Origin: Anomaloglossus baeobatrachus
Taxonomy: Eukaryota > Chordata > Amphibia > Anura > Aromobatidae
Direction: 5' to 3'
Length of the DNA stretch: 64,000 bases
NCBI RefSeq assembly: GCF_048569485.1
Contig: NW_027442251.1
Location: forward strand, 248,001-312,000
The notes under the pieces were generated by a model. It saw only the letters and a list, made by a program, of their open reading frames with translations. It searched no databases and was not told the origin of the DNA. Every line of letters starts with the position of its first letter. The first letter of the stretch is position 1. This document shows, one piece after another, positions 44,039 to 57,275 of the stretch. Made by a program: the position numbers and the translations under genes.

Positions 44039-44668
44039 TGTTTTCTAATGTCCTGATTTAAAAAAAAAATAAATATTTTTTTTTAACCATCAAATATTGA
44101 TTTTGTACAATCCATGTGTGAAGTTACATACAAGTGACATGAACAAGAAAAATACTTATTGTAACCAAAAATATTCACAATTTTATATATAAAATACATT
44201 TATTTATTGTACAGTCATTCTGCAACTTTATTAGAAATTTATTCTTGCACTTTTTCCTTTTCTCTAAATCCCCCTTTTCTCTTATAGAAGGCCTGTGGAT
44301 CTTCTCTGTGAAGCATCCGGCAATCATGTTCACGTTTCATTTACTTTGGTATCGTCGTTCCATCTCCTTGATATTCCGATGAAAACCTTCTTGTTCTTCC
44401 CACCAGCACCAAGGTTTTCAGACAAGTAGTCCAAATAGGAATGTAAAAAATGTAACTTCAAATTCATTAGACAACCCAAGGCTTTGAAACGTTTCAGCAT
44501 GTTCTCCACGATGGACTTAAATTTTGATTCTTTGTTGTTACCTAGAAACGTATTTATTGCTTCTTTCAAAGAGTCCCAAGCCCTTTTTTCAACAGTTTTC
44601 ATTATTGTTTAAAACACGTCATCCTTCATTCATGGGTTTCTGAATATCCGAACCCACAAAAATGCTTT

Positions 44669-45461
44669 TGTGCTGCCCCTGTGCCAGCAGCCGCCGTTGG
44701 TCGGATCCAGACCTTCTAAGAGAGTGGCTCGACCCGGGGGTCTCGCGGACATGTCGAATAAAAGGAGGAATGTAGATGTATGGGCTAGGCCGTATTAAGT
44801 TTGTGACGCCACCAACGGTGTGTGGTGAGGTGGGACACCACCGCTGCCGTTATGGGATACCCGGGAGAGATGTAGTGGCAGCTGGATGTTAACCCCTCCG
44901 TGTGTAGGGATGATTGCCCCGGGGCCCAGTGTCTTTGTGCAGGGTATGGAGATGGCAAGGGCCGGCGCGCCTGAGCAAGCAGGGGGATGTTTGGTTACTC
45001 ACAGTAAATGAATCACACGAGTCTTTCGGTAAACCAAAGGTGCTGGTGGCCTGCCGCCCCGGCCGGTTGCATTCAGGTCCCCCACCCAGGCTGGTGGTCG
45101 CTGTCCTTTACTCTGCACTTGTTTTTGTGTATGGTGGACTGCCTGGTCTGGAACTCAGGAGTCCGCTCCCGGCTGGATATGGCCTAAGGAGCCGTGCCCG
45201 CAGGCGCTGGCCCGTGGGATCTAAGGGCCCTGGCGGTGGCCTTATCCCTATCAGTGGGCTGTTGTCTTCTTTGAGGGACTTTAGGTGGGATAGGACCTAT
45301 AATCCTGCCCTCAATCATTTAATTAGCTAGGCCGCTGGTTTCGGTCCTGGCTTCAGGGTCCTAGGTGACTAGGGTTTCAGGTCGGCTGTGTGTTTCCTAA
45401 GTGAGGAAAGGTGTTGTGCGGGGGCCTATCTGTAACTACCTGGTTTTGCCAGGGCATCACA
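44669..45461 (-). mobile_element. Solo LTR, counterpart of 633-1425 (fossil)
   Basis: TG...CA ends as in copy 1. The inserted position in the decayed gene is the same. Confidence 0.6.
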
Positions 45462-46584
45462 CCTTCCTTCAGACTTGATTCTGACAGTCCCTGAAACTTG
45501 GTACACAGGTACTTAAACATCTCTCCTTCTTTCAGTAGCGCTTTCACAAACAGCTTCATCAGTCCAAGCTTACAGTGGAGTGGTGGCAAGAGAACTTTAG
45601 GTGGGATCAACTAAGCTTTATGCAACAATGTTCTTGAGTCCCGGTTACAAAGATGTTCTTGTTGGCCAATTTTTTTTGCTCCAGTGAAGAGTCCTAACCT
45701 GGCTTTCCAATTCACACAAAAAGCATGTGTTCTGCCTTCTTTTACGTAATGCTGTGAATCTCTAGCATACAGCTAAACCCTAGTTCACATTTCAAATAAA
45801 CAGACTGTGGAGTTCAATAGCCTTGATTTATTAGCTGGTAACGTGAACTTGATTGCAGTATACATGGAATATACAGTGAATATAGGAATATCCAAGATGC
45901 AGTTGAAGACAGAATACGGTATATCCAAGATACTGTTTTATACGGGTAAAAACTATAACAAGAAAATGATTACAGTCAGTACAGTGTTAATACAGAGTTA
46001 ACATAGCATAACAGTACATGAGATGCAGTTCTTACGAGAATGTAGGTGAAAGGTCACTGCATCTGCAATACATAGAAATCTTATCTAGACAAACAAGACA
46101 GGGATGACACTAAAGGTGTAGAAGTACAATGTACAATGCATTTACTACACTCTTCCATCTAGGATTCTATCACTAACACATGTAATTTGCTTTGCTCACC
46201 GGATTACACTAGGCAGGGGTGAATGTACAGAGAGGTAAGTCGGCATGTCCTTTCCTGACAAATCCAAAGAGAAAATGGCTGCAGGCTTCTTCTCAGCTCA
46301 GGGAGGCATTCCTTACCCAGAATACATTTAGCTTAAAGGGAAACTCAGCAATTCAAAAGAATAACAATGACCTCTAGGGGTTGTAACAGAAATTTCAATG
46401 AATGACTATTAGCAGGCTGCCATGAGGCAGAACAGCATGGGTATTTAATATATCCTCCTTGCTGCCCAAGAAGCAATGAGAACATTTTTAGACCACCACA
46501 TATTGACCATCCATGCTCCTTGTAGTTAAGTTTCTTGAGAATAAAGTCTAAATTCTCACAGCTTTCTTCCAAGTGCATAGCATG

Positions 46585-47497
46585 TGTGACGCCCTGGACT
46601 AGCCAGGTAGTCACAAACACAAAATCACACACACCCCCTCCCCTGGATAGTCTACATCAGTCACACAAAATCCTTGTTGCCTCCTCCAGGGTCTGATGTC
46701 CACACCAGGTGGGGCGGAGCCAGGCGGTTGGCCCCACCCACCGAGGAGTTCACAGGCCTGGAGGCGGGAAAAGCAGTTAGTTTAGTTTTGTAGTGGAAAG
46801 TGAGAGGACAGAAACTGTTAGTGTCTGGGTAGGAGCCCAGGCACTGTCAGCAAGGTCGGCAGACGGTGGTGGCCGTCTGCAGGAGGTGGTACAAGTCAGC
46901 TGAACCGTAGGACCGGGGACGGGCGGTGACCCGAGGGGAACTGAACCGGTGAGCGGATCTGTACCAAGCACAAAGGCAGGGCCATTGGACCCTGACCAGG
47001 CTAGGAGCCGCCGACAATGGTCAAATCCGAGAGTGACCGGAATCCCAGGGGTTCCCTAACACCCAAGACCCGACAGAAGGCAACCGTCCACACCGTGAGG
47101 ATAAAAAGCCACCGCCATAGGCTAGAGATCCAAGGGCCAGCGCCTGCGGGCAAACGGGCTCCCTCGGTACGTACACCCCAGCCATCCAGCCTCCCCGTAC
47201 CGCCACCGGGCCCCGGGATCACCAACCCCTACCCACGGAGGGGGAACCAACATCCTAGCTGCTCCCTGCCATCGCTCCCGGGATCCCCGTCACCAGCAGT
47301 GGTGGTGCCCATTATCACCACGACCTGTGGGTGACGTCACTAACTATCTCCCCAAACAAACCACCCCCTTTTCACTCGTGGGCGAGGAGCGCTGCTCGAG
47401 TCCCCGGATCTGGCCCTCCGCTCGAGCCACCGAGCAGCAGCAGCAGCAGAAGTCCCCGAACCCGAGCGTAGCGTGCGTGGCCCCTCTGCCCGCGACA
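46585..47497 (+). mobile_element. Solo LTR, counterpart of 2549-3462, TSD CATG (fossil)
   Basis: 913 bp from TGTGACGCCCTGG to CCCGCGACA with CATG on both sides. One base shorter than copy 1. Confidence 0.75.
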
Positions 47498-47714
47498 CAT
47501 GCCCTACACACACTGAAGAATACTTACTGCCATTGAGCAGTAGCACAGCTTTCAGACTTTTTGGATGAAACAATGACGTGTCTCCACTCGCTCACATTGT
47601 ACTTAATGTTACATTTTCCATCAGCACAGGAACATCGCTTGAATACACTAGAGCACCATCTTCAGAAAAGTATGGAGGGAATCTTTTCAGAATTCTAACC
47701 TTTTGGAAACCTAT

Positions 47715-48454
47715 TGTCACGCTCTCCGGGTCCCCTGCTTCGCTCCCCGGCTCCTCTGGCAGACATCCCCCGCTCCACGGTCTCCAGCCTCCACCACCTG
47801 CGGTCCCCAGGCGGCCCGGTCCCCGCTCCCGGCGCCCGTCGGCAGCCCTGCTCCAGGCCGGCTCCCCTGCTTCCTATACACCGCTCCCTGCCCTGGCTTC
47901 TGGCACCCGGGCCTCGCGCATGCGCATTAGGGCGCGCGCGCGGTCATTGACCCTCTCTTAAAGGGCCAGCGTCCACTGACAGGAAATTGAACACACAGGT
48001 ACAGGGTATAAAGGGGTTTAATGTCCAAGTGGGCGGGGCCTGTTCTTCGTGTTTCCTAAGCTAGGAGTCAGGTCTCCTTGTGTCTCTGTGATATACTTAC
48101 CTATCTCTCTTCTAGAGCCGCTCCTGCCTCGCCATCCGGTCCTGCCGATTCCCGAACCCCGAACGCTGACTATCTGCCATCCCGTCAGTCCGTACCATCT
48201 CTGATCCCTGTGGTGACCCGTCCTCTCGCTCCATCGGTTCCGGACTCTGCCTGACATCTCGGCCTCCGAACCTGAGCTCCGTCACCCGGACTACCATCAG
48301 TGACTCCGTGGTCCCAGGGACTTCTCCATTCCACTCTTTTGCACGGACTGTCCTGCTACCCGTAGTGCTCCGGCTACCGGACCCCTTGCCTTCATTAAGG
48401 TGTTCGGCCCAGTGGATCCACCTCCTGGGTCTGCCCGTCCACCTGGCCCTAACA
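47715..48454 (+). mobile_element. Solo LTR, counterpart of 3680-4461, TSD CCTAT (fossil)
   Basis: 740 bp from TGTCACGCTC to CCCTAACA with CCTAT on both sides. It lacks 42 bp of C-rich tandem sequence found in copy 1. Confidence 0.82.
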
Positions 48455-48904
48455 CCTATAGAATCAGTGTTTGTGAAAAAACTGTACGTGATGATATTTT
48501 TTCAATATTTTTACTGAGTCCAATGATCAAAAGTATGAAAAAAATCACATCTTTCAAAAATTTTTACCCTTGGAAACCTGTGTTATTATTACTATGCACG
48601 AGCCCTAAATTGTCTGAAAAACAACAAATATGCTGGTTGGATAGACCTTGACCCCACAATTCAACGGCCACAATTAAGGAGAAAAGTGCTAAGAGAGTTA
48701 AATTTGCCCCTGAAATAACCCATGATACGGGCCAAGGAGGGACACACCATTTTGATCCGAAAATAGCCCAACACCATGAGAGATGGGAAAGTGACAAGGA
48801 CATATACTCATGCGAAAACAAAACAGCTGGACAAGGAAAAAGAGGAGGACACACAGATATAGGCATGGCACGCCATTCTAAAATCATGTAAAACACCGCA
48901 AGGT

Positions 48905-49975
48905 GACTCCAAGCGGAGTCTCCCTTTTTTCCAAAAATTGGGTCCCACACACACCCACCCCTTCAGTGGCAGCAGTTGTGCCCCAGTTGTACACTTCACA
49001 GCTACATTTGCATCAAGCACATTCAAAAATACGCTATTCTTAACCGTCCCCAGGATGACACCGGGGTAGGTAGCAAAGTCTTTCCTGATCCCAGCTCTGT
49101 TCATCTTGGCTTCTTTTAAAAACACAGCAAGCAAGGGTTACTCCAAGCGGAGTCTCCCTTTTTTCCAAAAATTGGGCCACACAGACACCCACCCCATCAG
49201 TGGCAGCACTTGGGCCCTAGTTGCAAACAGGATGTTTTGATTTGCATCAAGCAAATTCAAAAATACGCCATAATTAACCGTCCCCAGGATGACACCGGGG
49301 TAGGTAGCAAAGTCTTTCCTGATCCCAGCTCTGTTCATCTTGGCTTCTTTTAAAAACACAGCAAGCAAGGGTTACTCCAAGCGGAGTCTCCCTTTTTTCC
49401 AAAAATTGGGCCACACAGACACCCACCCCATCAGTGGCAGCACTTGGGCCCTAGTTGCAAACAGGATGTTTTGATTTGCATCAAGCACATTCAAAAATAC
49501 GCCATAATTAACCGTCCCCAGGATGACACCGGGGTAGGTAGCAAAGTCTTTCCTGATCCCAGCTCTGTTCATCTTGGCTTCTTTTAAAAACACAGCAAGC
49601 AAGGGTTACTCCAAGCGGAGTCTCCCTTTTTTCCAAAAATTGGGCCCCACACACACCCACCCCTTCAGTGGCAGCAGTTGTGCCCCAGTTGTACACTTCA
49701 CAGCTACATTTACATCAAGCACATTCAAAAATACGCTATTCTTAACCGTCCCCAGGATGACACCGGGGTAGGTAGCAAAGTCTTTCCTGATCCCAGCTCT
49801 GTTCATCTTGGCTTCTTTTAAAAACACAGCAAGCAAGGGTTACTCCAAGCGGAGTCTCCCTTTTTTCCAAAAATTGGGCCACACAGACACCCACCCCATC
49901 AGTGGCAGCACTTGGGCCCTAGTTGCAAACAGGATGTTTTGATTTGCATCAAGCACATTCCAAATCAACAAGCAT
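48905..49975. repeat. 234-bp array, 3' flank of hAT-A copy 1
   Basis: About 4.6 units of the same two variants as at 5262-9205. The unit next to the gene continues without a break from the transposase stop codon: the gene's own tail (CTACCCCTGTGTCATCCTGG, stop, then GAATGTGCTTGATGCAAATC) aligns with the repeat unit, so the gene end is effectively the first unit of the array. Confidence 0.92.
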
Positions 49976-52900
49976 TTACTCTCCCCAGGATGACACAGGG
50001 GTAGTAAATTCCTTATGGATCCATGACTTGTTCATTTTGATGACATTGTCACTGGACAGACGCGTGCGCTTATCTGTCAGCACACACCCAGCAGCACTGA
50101 ATACACGTTCAGAGACAACGCTGGCAGCTGGACACGACAAAATCTCCAAGGCGTAACTGGAGAGCTCTGGCCATTTTTCTAGGTTTGAAGCCCAAAAGGA
50201 GCAAGGCTCCAGTTGCACAGTCATGGCATCGATGTTCATTTGGAGATACTCCTGTATCATCCTCTCCAGCCGTTGAGTATGTGTCAGACTTGTTGTCTCT
50301 GGTGGCCTTGCAAAAGAGGGTCTAAAAAAATTATGAAAAGATTCCATAAAATTGCTGTTACCGGCACCAGATACGGTCCTACTGGTACGGGTAGACTGTT
50401 GAAGATGACGAGACCGTCCCATGTTTGTCAAGTTACAACTGGGAGATTCCCTCCCTGCACCTGCACGGTTGTTTGGTGGAAAAGCCGAGCTAATATCGAG
50501 TAACAGCTTCTGCTGATACTCCTGCATACGTGCGTCCCTTTCTATGGCTGGAATTATGTCACAAAATTTGGACTTGTACCGGGGATCTAATAGTGTGGCA
50601 ATCCAGTAGTCATCATCACTTCTAATTTTGACAATACGACTGTCATGTTGGAGGTAGTGCAACAAAAAGGCACTCATGTGTCTTGCGCAGCCATGCGGAC
50701 CAAGTCCACGCTGTGTTTGTGGCATAGAGGTGCTACCCGTTCTTTCTTCCTCTGACATCTCCCCCCAACCTCTTTCAACTGAAATTTGACTAAGGTCTCC
50801 CTCATCCGCTGAGTCTTCCATGTCCATGGACAGTTCGTCCTCCATTTCTTCATGTTCTCCTGCACCTTGCTCAACATTTCGCCTGCTACTATGCGCCCTT
50901 GTCGATCCCTGTTCCCCATGGTCCCATGCCTGCTGCGTTGGTGATGATGAACGTCTGGACCTTGGTGATGTTGTTGTCCCTTGCGCATATGAATCCTCCT
51001 GTAGTCCCTCCCCTTCATGTTGTCCCACCCCCTGACTCCGAATAGTGTTTAGCGTGTGCTCCAGCATGTAAATGACTGGAATCGTCATGCTGATAATGGC
51101 ATTGTCAGAGCTAAACATATTCGTCGCCATGTCGAAACTGTGCAGAAGGGTGCATAGGTCCTTGATCTGAGACCACTCCATCAGGGTGATCTGCCCCACC
51201 TCTGCATCTCGTTGGCCCAGGCTATACGTCATGACGTATTGCACCAGGGCTCTGCGGTGCTGCCACAGTCGCTGTAACATGTGGAGAGTTGAATTCCAGC
51301 GTGTCGCCACATCGCATTTCAGGCGATGAACCGGCAGGCCGAAAGACTTCTGGAGCGATGCAAGTCGCTCTGCTGCGGCGCTTGAACGGCGGAAGTGAGC
51401 TGACAGTTTTCGTGCCCTGTTCAGAAGGCCATAAAGGCCGGGATAGTGTGTTAAAAATTGCTGGACGACAAGGTTCAACACGTGAGCCATACAAGGTACG
51501 TGTGTCACAATGCCCAGGCGAAGTGCCGCACCCAGGTTTGCAGCATTGTCGCACACGGCCTTACCAGGCTGCAGGTTGAGTGGAGACAACCATTTATTAA
51601 ACTCGGACCGCAGAGCTGACCACAACTCCTCAGCTGTGTGACTCTTATTCCCAAGACATGTCAAGCTAAAGACCGCCTGATGCCGTTGCGCTCTGCTGCC
51701 AGCATAGTAATGAGGCGTGCGTGATTCCTTCTGCGCAGTGAGAACGCTGGTGGCCTGACCAGGCAGGCTTGGGGCGGAGGTGGAGGACCCAGATGAGGTG
51801 GAGGATGCAGAAGCTGTGGAGGAACTTGGACAGACAGAGGATTGACACACAAGTCGTGGGGACGGCAAGACTTGTGCAGCAGACCCTTCACCATCTATCA
51901 CCATAGTTACCCAGTGCCCAGTCAGCGACATGTAACGTCCCTGTCCATGCTTACTGGTCCAAGTATCGGTGGTGAAATGCACCCATTCACACACAGAGTT
52001 TCTCAAGGAAGCGGTGATGTTGTGTGCGACATGCTGGTGTAGCGCGGGCACACCTTTCTTAGAGAAGTAGTGGCGACTAGGCATCTGGTACTGGGGCACA
52101 GCGACAGACATAAGGTCTCTAAAATCCTGTGTGTCCACTAGGCGGAAAGGCAGCATTTCGGTAGACAACAGCTTACAGAGGGATAGAGTCAACCTCTTAG
52201 CTTTGTCATGGGTCGGAGGAAGTGGCCTTTTATTTGACCACATCTGAGGGACAGAGATCTGGCTGCTGTGTGTAGACGGTGTTGAGTAGGGTGTCCCTGG
52301 AAAAATGCAGGTTTGTGAGGAAAGTGCAGGCGGAGACATGATGTTGCCTTCATCCAACGTTGGTGCTATCGATGTCTGAGAGAGCTGTACACACTCACTT
52401 GTTTCCCCTTCCAAACCAACTGACGACCTTACAAGCAAACTGCCTGTTGCGGTTACAGTGGTGGAAGTTTGGCGTGGAAAAACAGGTGTGACAGCTGTCC
52501 CCACAGTCCTAGAAGATGAAGAGCGCGCGGATGCACTGGAAGGGGCGGGCGGTGGATGGTTCGCTCTTGCAGCATTGCAGCACAGTGAGCTTCCTACCGG
52601 GACCTATGATATTTATTCATGTGACGATTCATGGAAGAAGTTGTCAAAGTGCTGAGGTTTTGACCTCTACTAAGAGAATCATGACAAATTTTACATATCA
52701 CATGATTTGGGCGATCTTTTTCTATGTCAAAAAAGGACCAGGCTAGGCAAGGCTTAGAGGCCATGCGACCTGTTGATCCACCCCGAATAATGCTCATAGG
52801 CAGAGTGGTGGCTGAGGATGCAGTTGTAGACGTGCTACCAGTGCTCCGACTCTGTCCAGGAAGGCGCAAGGTAACTTCGTCGTCGGTTGCATCCTCCTCC

Positions 52901-53682
52901 ACCGCCTCTGTTGACCTCCTCGAGTGCCTGACTGGGGGTTGACAGTAGGTGGGATCTAGAACTTCATCATCAATTGTTGTGTTTGCACTCCCCTCCCCCT
53001 CAGACCGAGCCTCTTCTTGCCCTGACCGAATATTTAAGTTGTCATCCCAATCGGGTATCTGCGTCTCATCTTCATCAGTATGTTCCTCATTGTCTATAAC
53101 CACAGGTGTTACAGTTTGTGACAAAGGGTCAACATTATGCTCAGAAACTTGGTCCTCACAGCCTGAATCAGAGTCACAAAGGTTCTGGGCATCACTGCAG
53201 ACCATTTCCTGTTCTGTATTCACTGTAGCTTGGGAGCAGACCTCTGATTCCCAGGCTATAGTGTGACTGAACAGCTCTGCAGACTCAGCCATCTCAGTTC
53301 CACCATACTGTGCAGGGCTGATGGAGACTTCAGAGCTGGGAGAAATCAAGTGTGATTGGGATGACAACTCAGAGGACTGGTGTTTTTTGGATGCGGTACT
53401 TGAAGTGGCTGAGAGGGCACTTGTTGGACCACTTGAGATCCATTCAAGCATTTTCCTTTTTTGCCCATCATCTACCTTTCTTCCTGTTGTTCGTGTCCGT
53501 AAAAAAGGGAGCACATCGGATTGTCCACGGTAAGTAGTAGACATCTTACTTTTGCTGGTAGATGGTCTATCTTCAGCAGATGATAATGGAGCTTTGCCAC
53601 TTTCCCCACAGACAAAACCTTTTTTGCCTTTTCCACCACGCCTCTTCCCCTTTCCACCAGCATCTGTCATTTTGCCACTCAT
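49976..53682 (-). CDS. hAT-A transposase, copy 1 (two exons)
   Basis: DNA cut-and-paste transposase, nuclear. Predicted exons are 53682-52598 and 52508-49976, 1205 residues. The start is the ATG at 53682 (MSGKMTDAGGKGKRR) with A at -3; an upstream in-frame ATG lies in the 138-bp array and is unlikely to be used. Residues 1-310 are Lys-rich then acidic; a BED zinc finger follows at about 313-362 (CKIC and HMNKYH ligands). The 89-bp intron has GTAGGA and TTCTAG borders. Exon 2 carries Asp in TTDTWTS (about 543), Asp in VCDNAAN (about 682) and Glu in VSERVFS (about 1162), the hAT D-D-E set. Compared with copy 2 it lacks five residues (DRLTF) in the hATC domain just before IKMNKSW, which may weaken dimerisation. 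No other break seen. Confidence 0.88.
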
Positions 53683-53822
53683 GTTGATTGCGACAAGATT
53701 GTGGACTGAAAATGTGGTAGTAAAAATTGAGAGGTGGTGAAGATTGCAGTGGTGGTCTAGCTTTATTAACAGCAGAATAATAAAGAATAAATATCCCTGA
53801 CAATGCAACTTATTTATAATGA

Positions 53823-56800
53823 GTTGGAGTGTGCAACGCAGGCAGATGCGCTCTGCAAATGTCTTGGCACTAGTGGGACTATAGCAAAGTCCAATAGCCA
53901 CGTATAGGATGCCACTAGGTACACTGAGTGTTTGCTAGTATAATGGCTAAGTTAAAATTAGTTGGAGTGTGCAACGCAGGCAGATGCGCTCTGCAAATGT
54001 CTTGGCACTAGTGGGACTATAGCAAAGTCCAATAGCCACGTATAGGATGCCACTAGGTACACTGAGTGTTTGCTAGTATAATGGCTTACTTATAATTAGT
54101 TGGAGTGTGCAATGCAGGCAGATGCGCTCTGCAAATGTCTTGGCACTAGTGGGACTATAGCAAGGTCCAATAGCCACGTATAGGATGCCACTAGGTACAC
54201 TGAGTGTTTGCTAGTATAATGGCTTACTTATAATTAGTTGGAGTGTGCAACGCAGGCAGATGCGCTCTGCAAATGTCTTGGCACTAGTGGGACTATAGCA
54301 AGGTCCAATAGCCACGTATAGGATGCCACTAGGTACACTGAATGTTTGCTAGTATAATGGCTTACTTATAATTAGTTGGAGTGTGCAACGCAGGCAGATG
54401 CGCTCTGCAAATGTCTTGGCACTAGTGGGACTATAGCAAAGTCCAATAGCCACGTATAGGATGCCACTAGGTACACTGAGTGTTTGCTAGTATAATGGCT
54501 TACTTATAATTAGTTGGAGTGTGCAACGCAGGCAGATGCGCTCTGCAAATGTCTTGGCACTAGTGGGACTATAGCAAAGTCCAATAGCCACAGATAGGAT
54601 GCCACTAGGTACACTGAGTGTTTGCTAGTAAAATTGCTTAGTTTAAAAAAGTTGGAGTGTGCAATGCAGGCAGACGTGCTCTGCAAATGTCTTTGCACTA
54701 GTGGGACTATAGCAAAGTCCAATAGCCACAGATAGGATGCCACTAGGTACACTGAGTGTTTGCTAGTATAATGGCTTACTTATAATTAGTTGGAGTGTGC
54801 AACGCAGGCAGATGCCCTCTGCAAATGTCTTGGCACTAGTGGGACTATAGCAAAGTCCAATAGCCACGTATAGGATGCCACTAGGTACACTGAGTGTTTG
54901 CTAGTAAAATTGCTTAGTTTAAAAAAGTTGGAGTGTGCAATGCAGGCAGACGTGCTCTGCAAATGTCTTTGCACTAGTGGGACTATAGCAAAGTCCAATA
55001 GCCACAGATAGGATGCCACTAGGTACACTGAGTGTTTGCTAGTATAATGGCTTACTTATAATTAGTTGGAGTGTGCAACGCAGGCAGATGCGCTCTGCAA
55101 ATGTCTTGGCACTAGTGGGACTATAGCAAAGTCCAATAGCCACGTATAGGATGCCACTAGGTACACTGAGTGTTTGCTAGTATAATGGCTTACTTATAAT
55201 TAGTTGGAGTGTGCAATGCAGGCAGACGTGCTCTGCAAATGTCTTTGCACTAGTGGGACTATAGCAAAGTCCAATAGCCACAGATAGGATGCCACTAGGT
55301 ACACTGAGTGTTTGCTAGTATAATGGCTTACTTATAATTAGTTGGAGTGTGCAACGCAGGCAGATGCCCTCTGCAAATGTCTTGGCACTAGTGGGACTAT
55401 AGCAAAGTCCAATAGCCACGTATAGGATGCCACTAGGTACACTGAGTGTTTGCTAGTAAAATTGCTTAGTTTAAAAAAGTTGGAGTGTGCAATGCAGGCA
55501 GACGTGCTCTGCAAATGTCTTTGCACTAGTGGGACTATAGCAAAGTCCAATAGCCACAGATAGGATGCCACTAGGTACACTGAGTGTTTGCTAGTATAAT
55601 GGCTTACTTATAATTAGTTGGAGTGTGCAACGCAGGCAGATGCGCTCTGCAAATGTCTTGGCACTAGTGGGACTATAGCAAAGTCCAATAGCCACGTATA
55701 GGATGCCACTAGGTACACTGAGTGTTTGCTAGTATAATGGCTAAGTTAAAATTAGTTGGAGTGTGCAACGCAGGCAGATGCGCTCTGCAAATGTCTTGGC
55801 ACTAGTGGGACTATAGCAAAGTCCAATAGCCACAGATAGGATGCCACTAGGTACACTGAGTGTTTGCTAGTATAATGGCTTACTTATAATTAGTTGGAGT
55901 GTGCAACGCAGGCAGATGCGCTCTGCAAATGTCTTGGCACTAGTGGGACTATAGCAAGGTCCAATAGCCACGTATAGGATGCCACTAGGTACACTGAGTG
56001 TTTGCTAGTATAATGGCTTACTTATAATTAGTTGGAGTGTGCAACGCAGGCAGATGCGCTCTGCAAATGTCTTGGCACTAGTGGGACTATAGCAAGGTCC
56101 AATAGCCACGTATAGGATGCCACTAGGTACACTGAATGTTTGCTAGTATAATGGCTTACTTATAATTAGTTGGAGTGTGCAACGCAGGCAGATGCGCTCT
56201 GCAAATGTCTTGGCACTAGTGGGACTATAGCAAAGTCCAATAGCCACAGATAGGATGCCACTAGGTACACTGAGTGTTTGCTAGTATAATGGCTTACTTA
56301 TAATTAGTTGGAGTGTGCAACGCAGGCAGATGCGCTCTGCAAATGTCTTGGCACTAGTGGGACTATAGCAAAGTCCAATAGCCACGTATAGGATGCCACT
56401 AGGTACACTGAGTGTTTGCTAGTAAAATTGCTTAGTTTAAAAAAGTTGGAGTGTGCAATGCAGGCAGACGTGCTCTGCAAATGTCTTTGCACTAGTGGGA
56501 CTATAGCAAAGTCCAATAACCACAGATAGGATGCCACTAGGTACACTGAGTGTTTGCTAGTATAATGGCTTACTTATAATTAGTTGGAGTGTGCAACGCA
56601 GGCAGATGCCCTCTGCAAATGTCTTGGCACTAGTGGGACTATAGCAAAGTCCAATAGCCACGTATAGGATGCCACTAGGTACACTGAGTGTTTGCTAGTA
56701 AAATTGCTTAGTTTAAAAAAGTTGGAGTGTGCAATGCAGGCAGACGTGCTCTGCAAATGTCTTTGCACTAGTGGGACTATAGCAAAGTCCAATAGCCACA

Positions 56801-57275
56801 GATAGGATGCCACTAGGTACACTGAGTGTTTGCTAGTATAATGGCTTACTTATAATTAGTTGGAGTGTGCAACACAGGCAGATGCGCTCTGCAAATGTCT
56901 TGGCACTAGTGGGACTATAGCAAAGTCCAATAGGCACGTATAGGATGCCACTAGGTACACTGAGTGTTTGCTAGTATAATGGCTAAGTTAAAATTAGTTG
57001 GAGTGTGCAACGCAGGCAGATGCGCTCTGCAAATGTCTTGGCACTAGTGGGACTATAGCAAAGTCCAATAGCCACGTATAGGATGCCACTAGGTACACTG
57101 AGTGTTTGCTAGTAAAATTGCTTAGTTTAAAAAAGTTGGAGTGTGCAATGCAGGCAGACGTGCTCTGCAAATGTCTTTGCACTAGTGGGACTATAGCAAA
57201 GTCCAATAGCCACAGATAGGATGCCACTAGGTACACTGAGTGTTTGCTAGTATAATGGCTTAGTTATAATGAGTT
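53823..57275. repeat. 138-bp array, 5' flank of hAT-A copy 1 (about 25 units)
   Basis: AGTTGGAGTGTGCAA recurs every 138 bp (53823, 53961, 54099 and so on). Units contain the palindromes CACTAGTG and ACACTGAGTGT and a TATAG motif. Two variants occur: most units have TTACTTATAATTAG between repeats, some TTAGTTTAAAAAAG, and the latter often alternate as a 276-bp dimer, with one long stretch repeated (54780-55030 resembles 55332-55580). The period is a multiple of three and yields repeated 80-codon open frames that are not genes. Confidence 0.95.

Larger units (their letters stand above)
44326..47700 (-). pseudogene. Decayed gene of an unnamed repeated protein family, copy 2
   Basis: Same pieces in the same order as 290-3665, with the same insertions. 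Broken and non-functional. Differences from copy 1 are single bases only. Confidence 0.6.
44039..48786. repeat. Segmental duplication, copy 2 (partner 1-4790)
   Basis: Collinear copy of 1-4790. It passes directly into hAT-A 3' untranslated sequence at GATGGGAAAGTGAC (48785), whereas copy 1 has about 356 further bases including the hAT terminus. A GGG shared by both sides marks the deletion junction. Confidence 0.93.

Noticed and set aside
54510-57236. Repeated 80-codon frames in the 138-bp array that look like membrane peptides
   Set aside because: They span two array units, stop in each dimer and change with unit order. The hydrophobic look follows from the repeat sequence.
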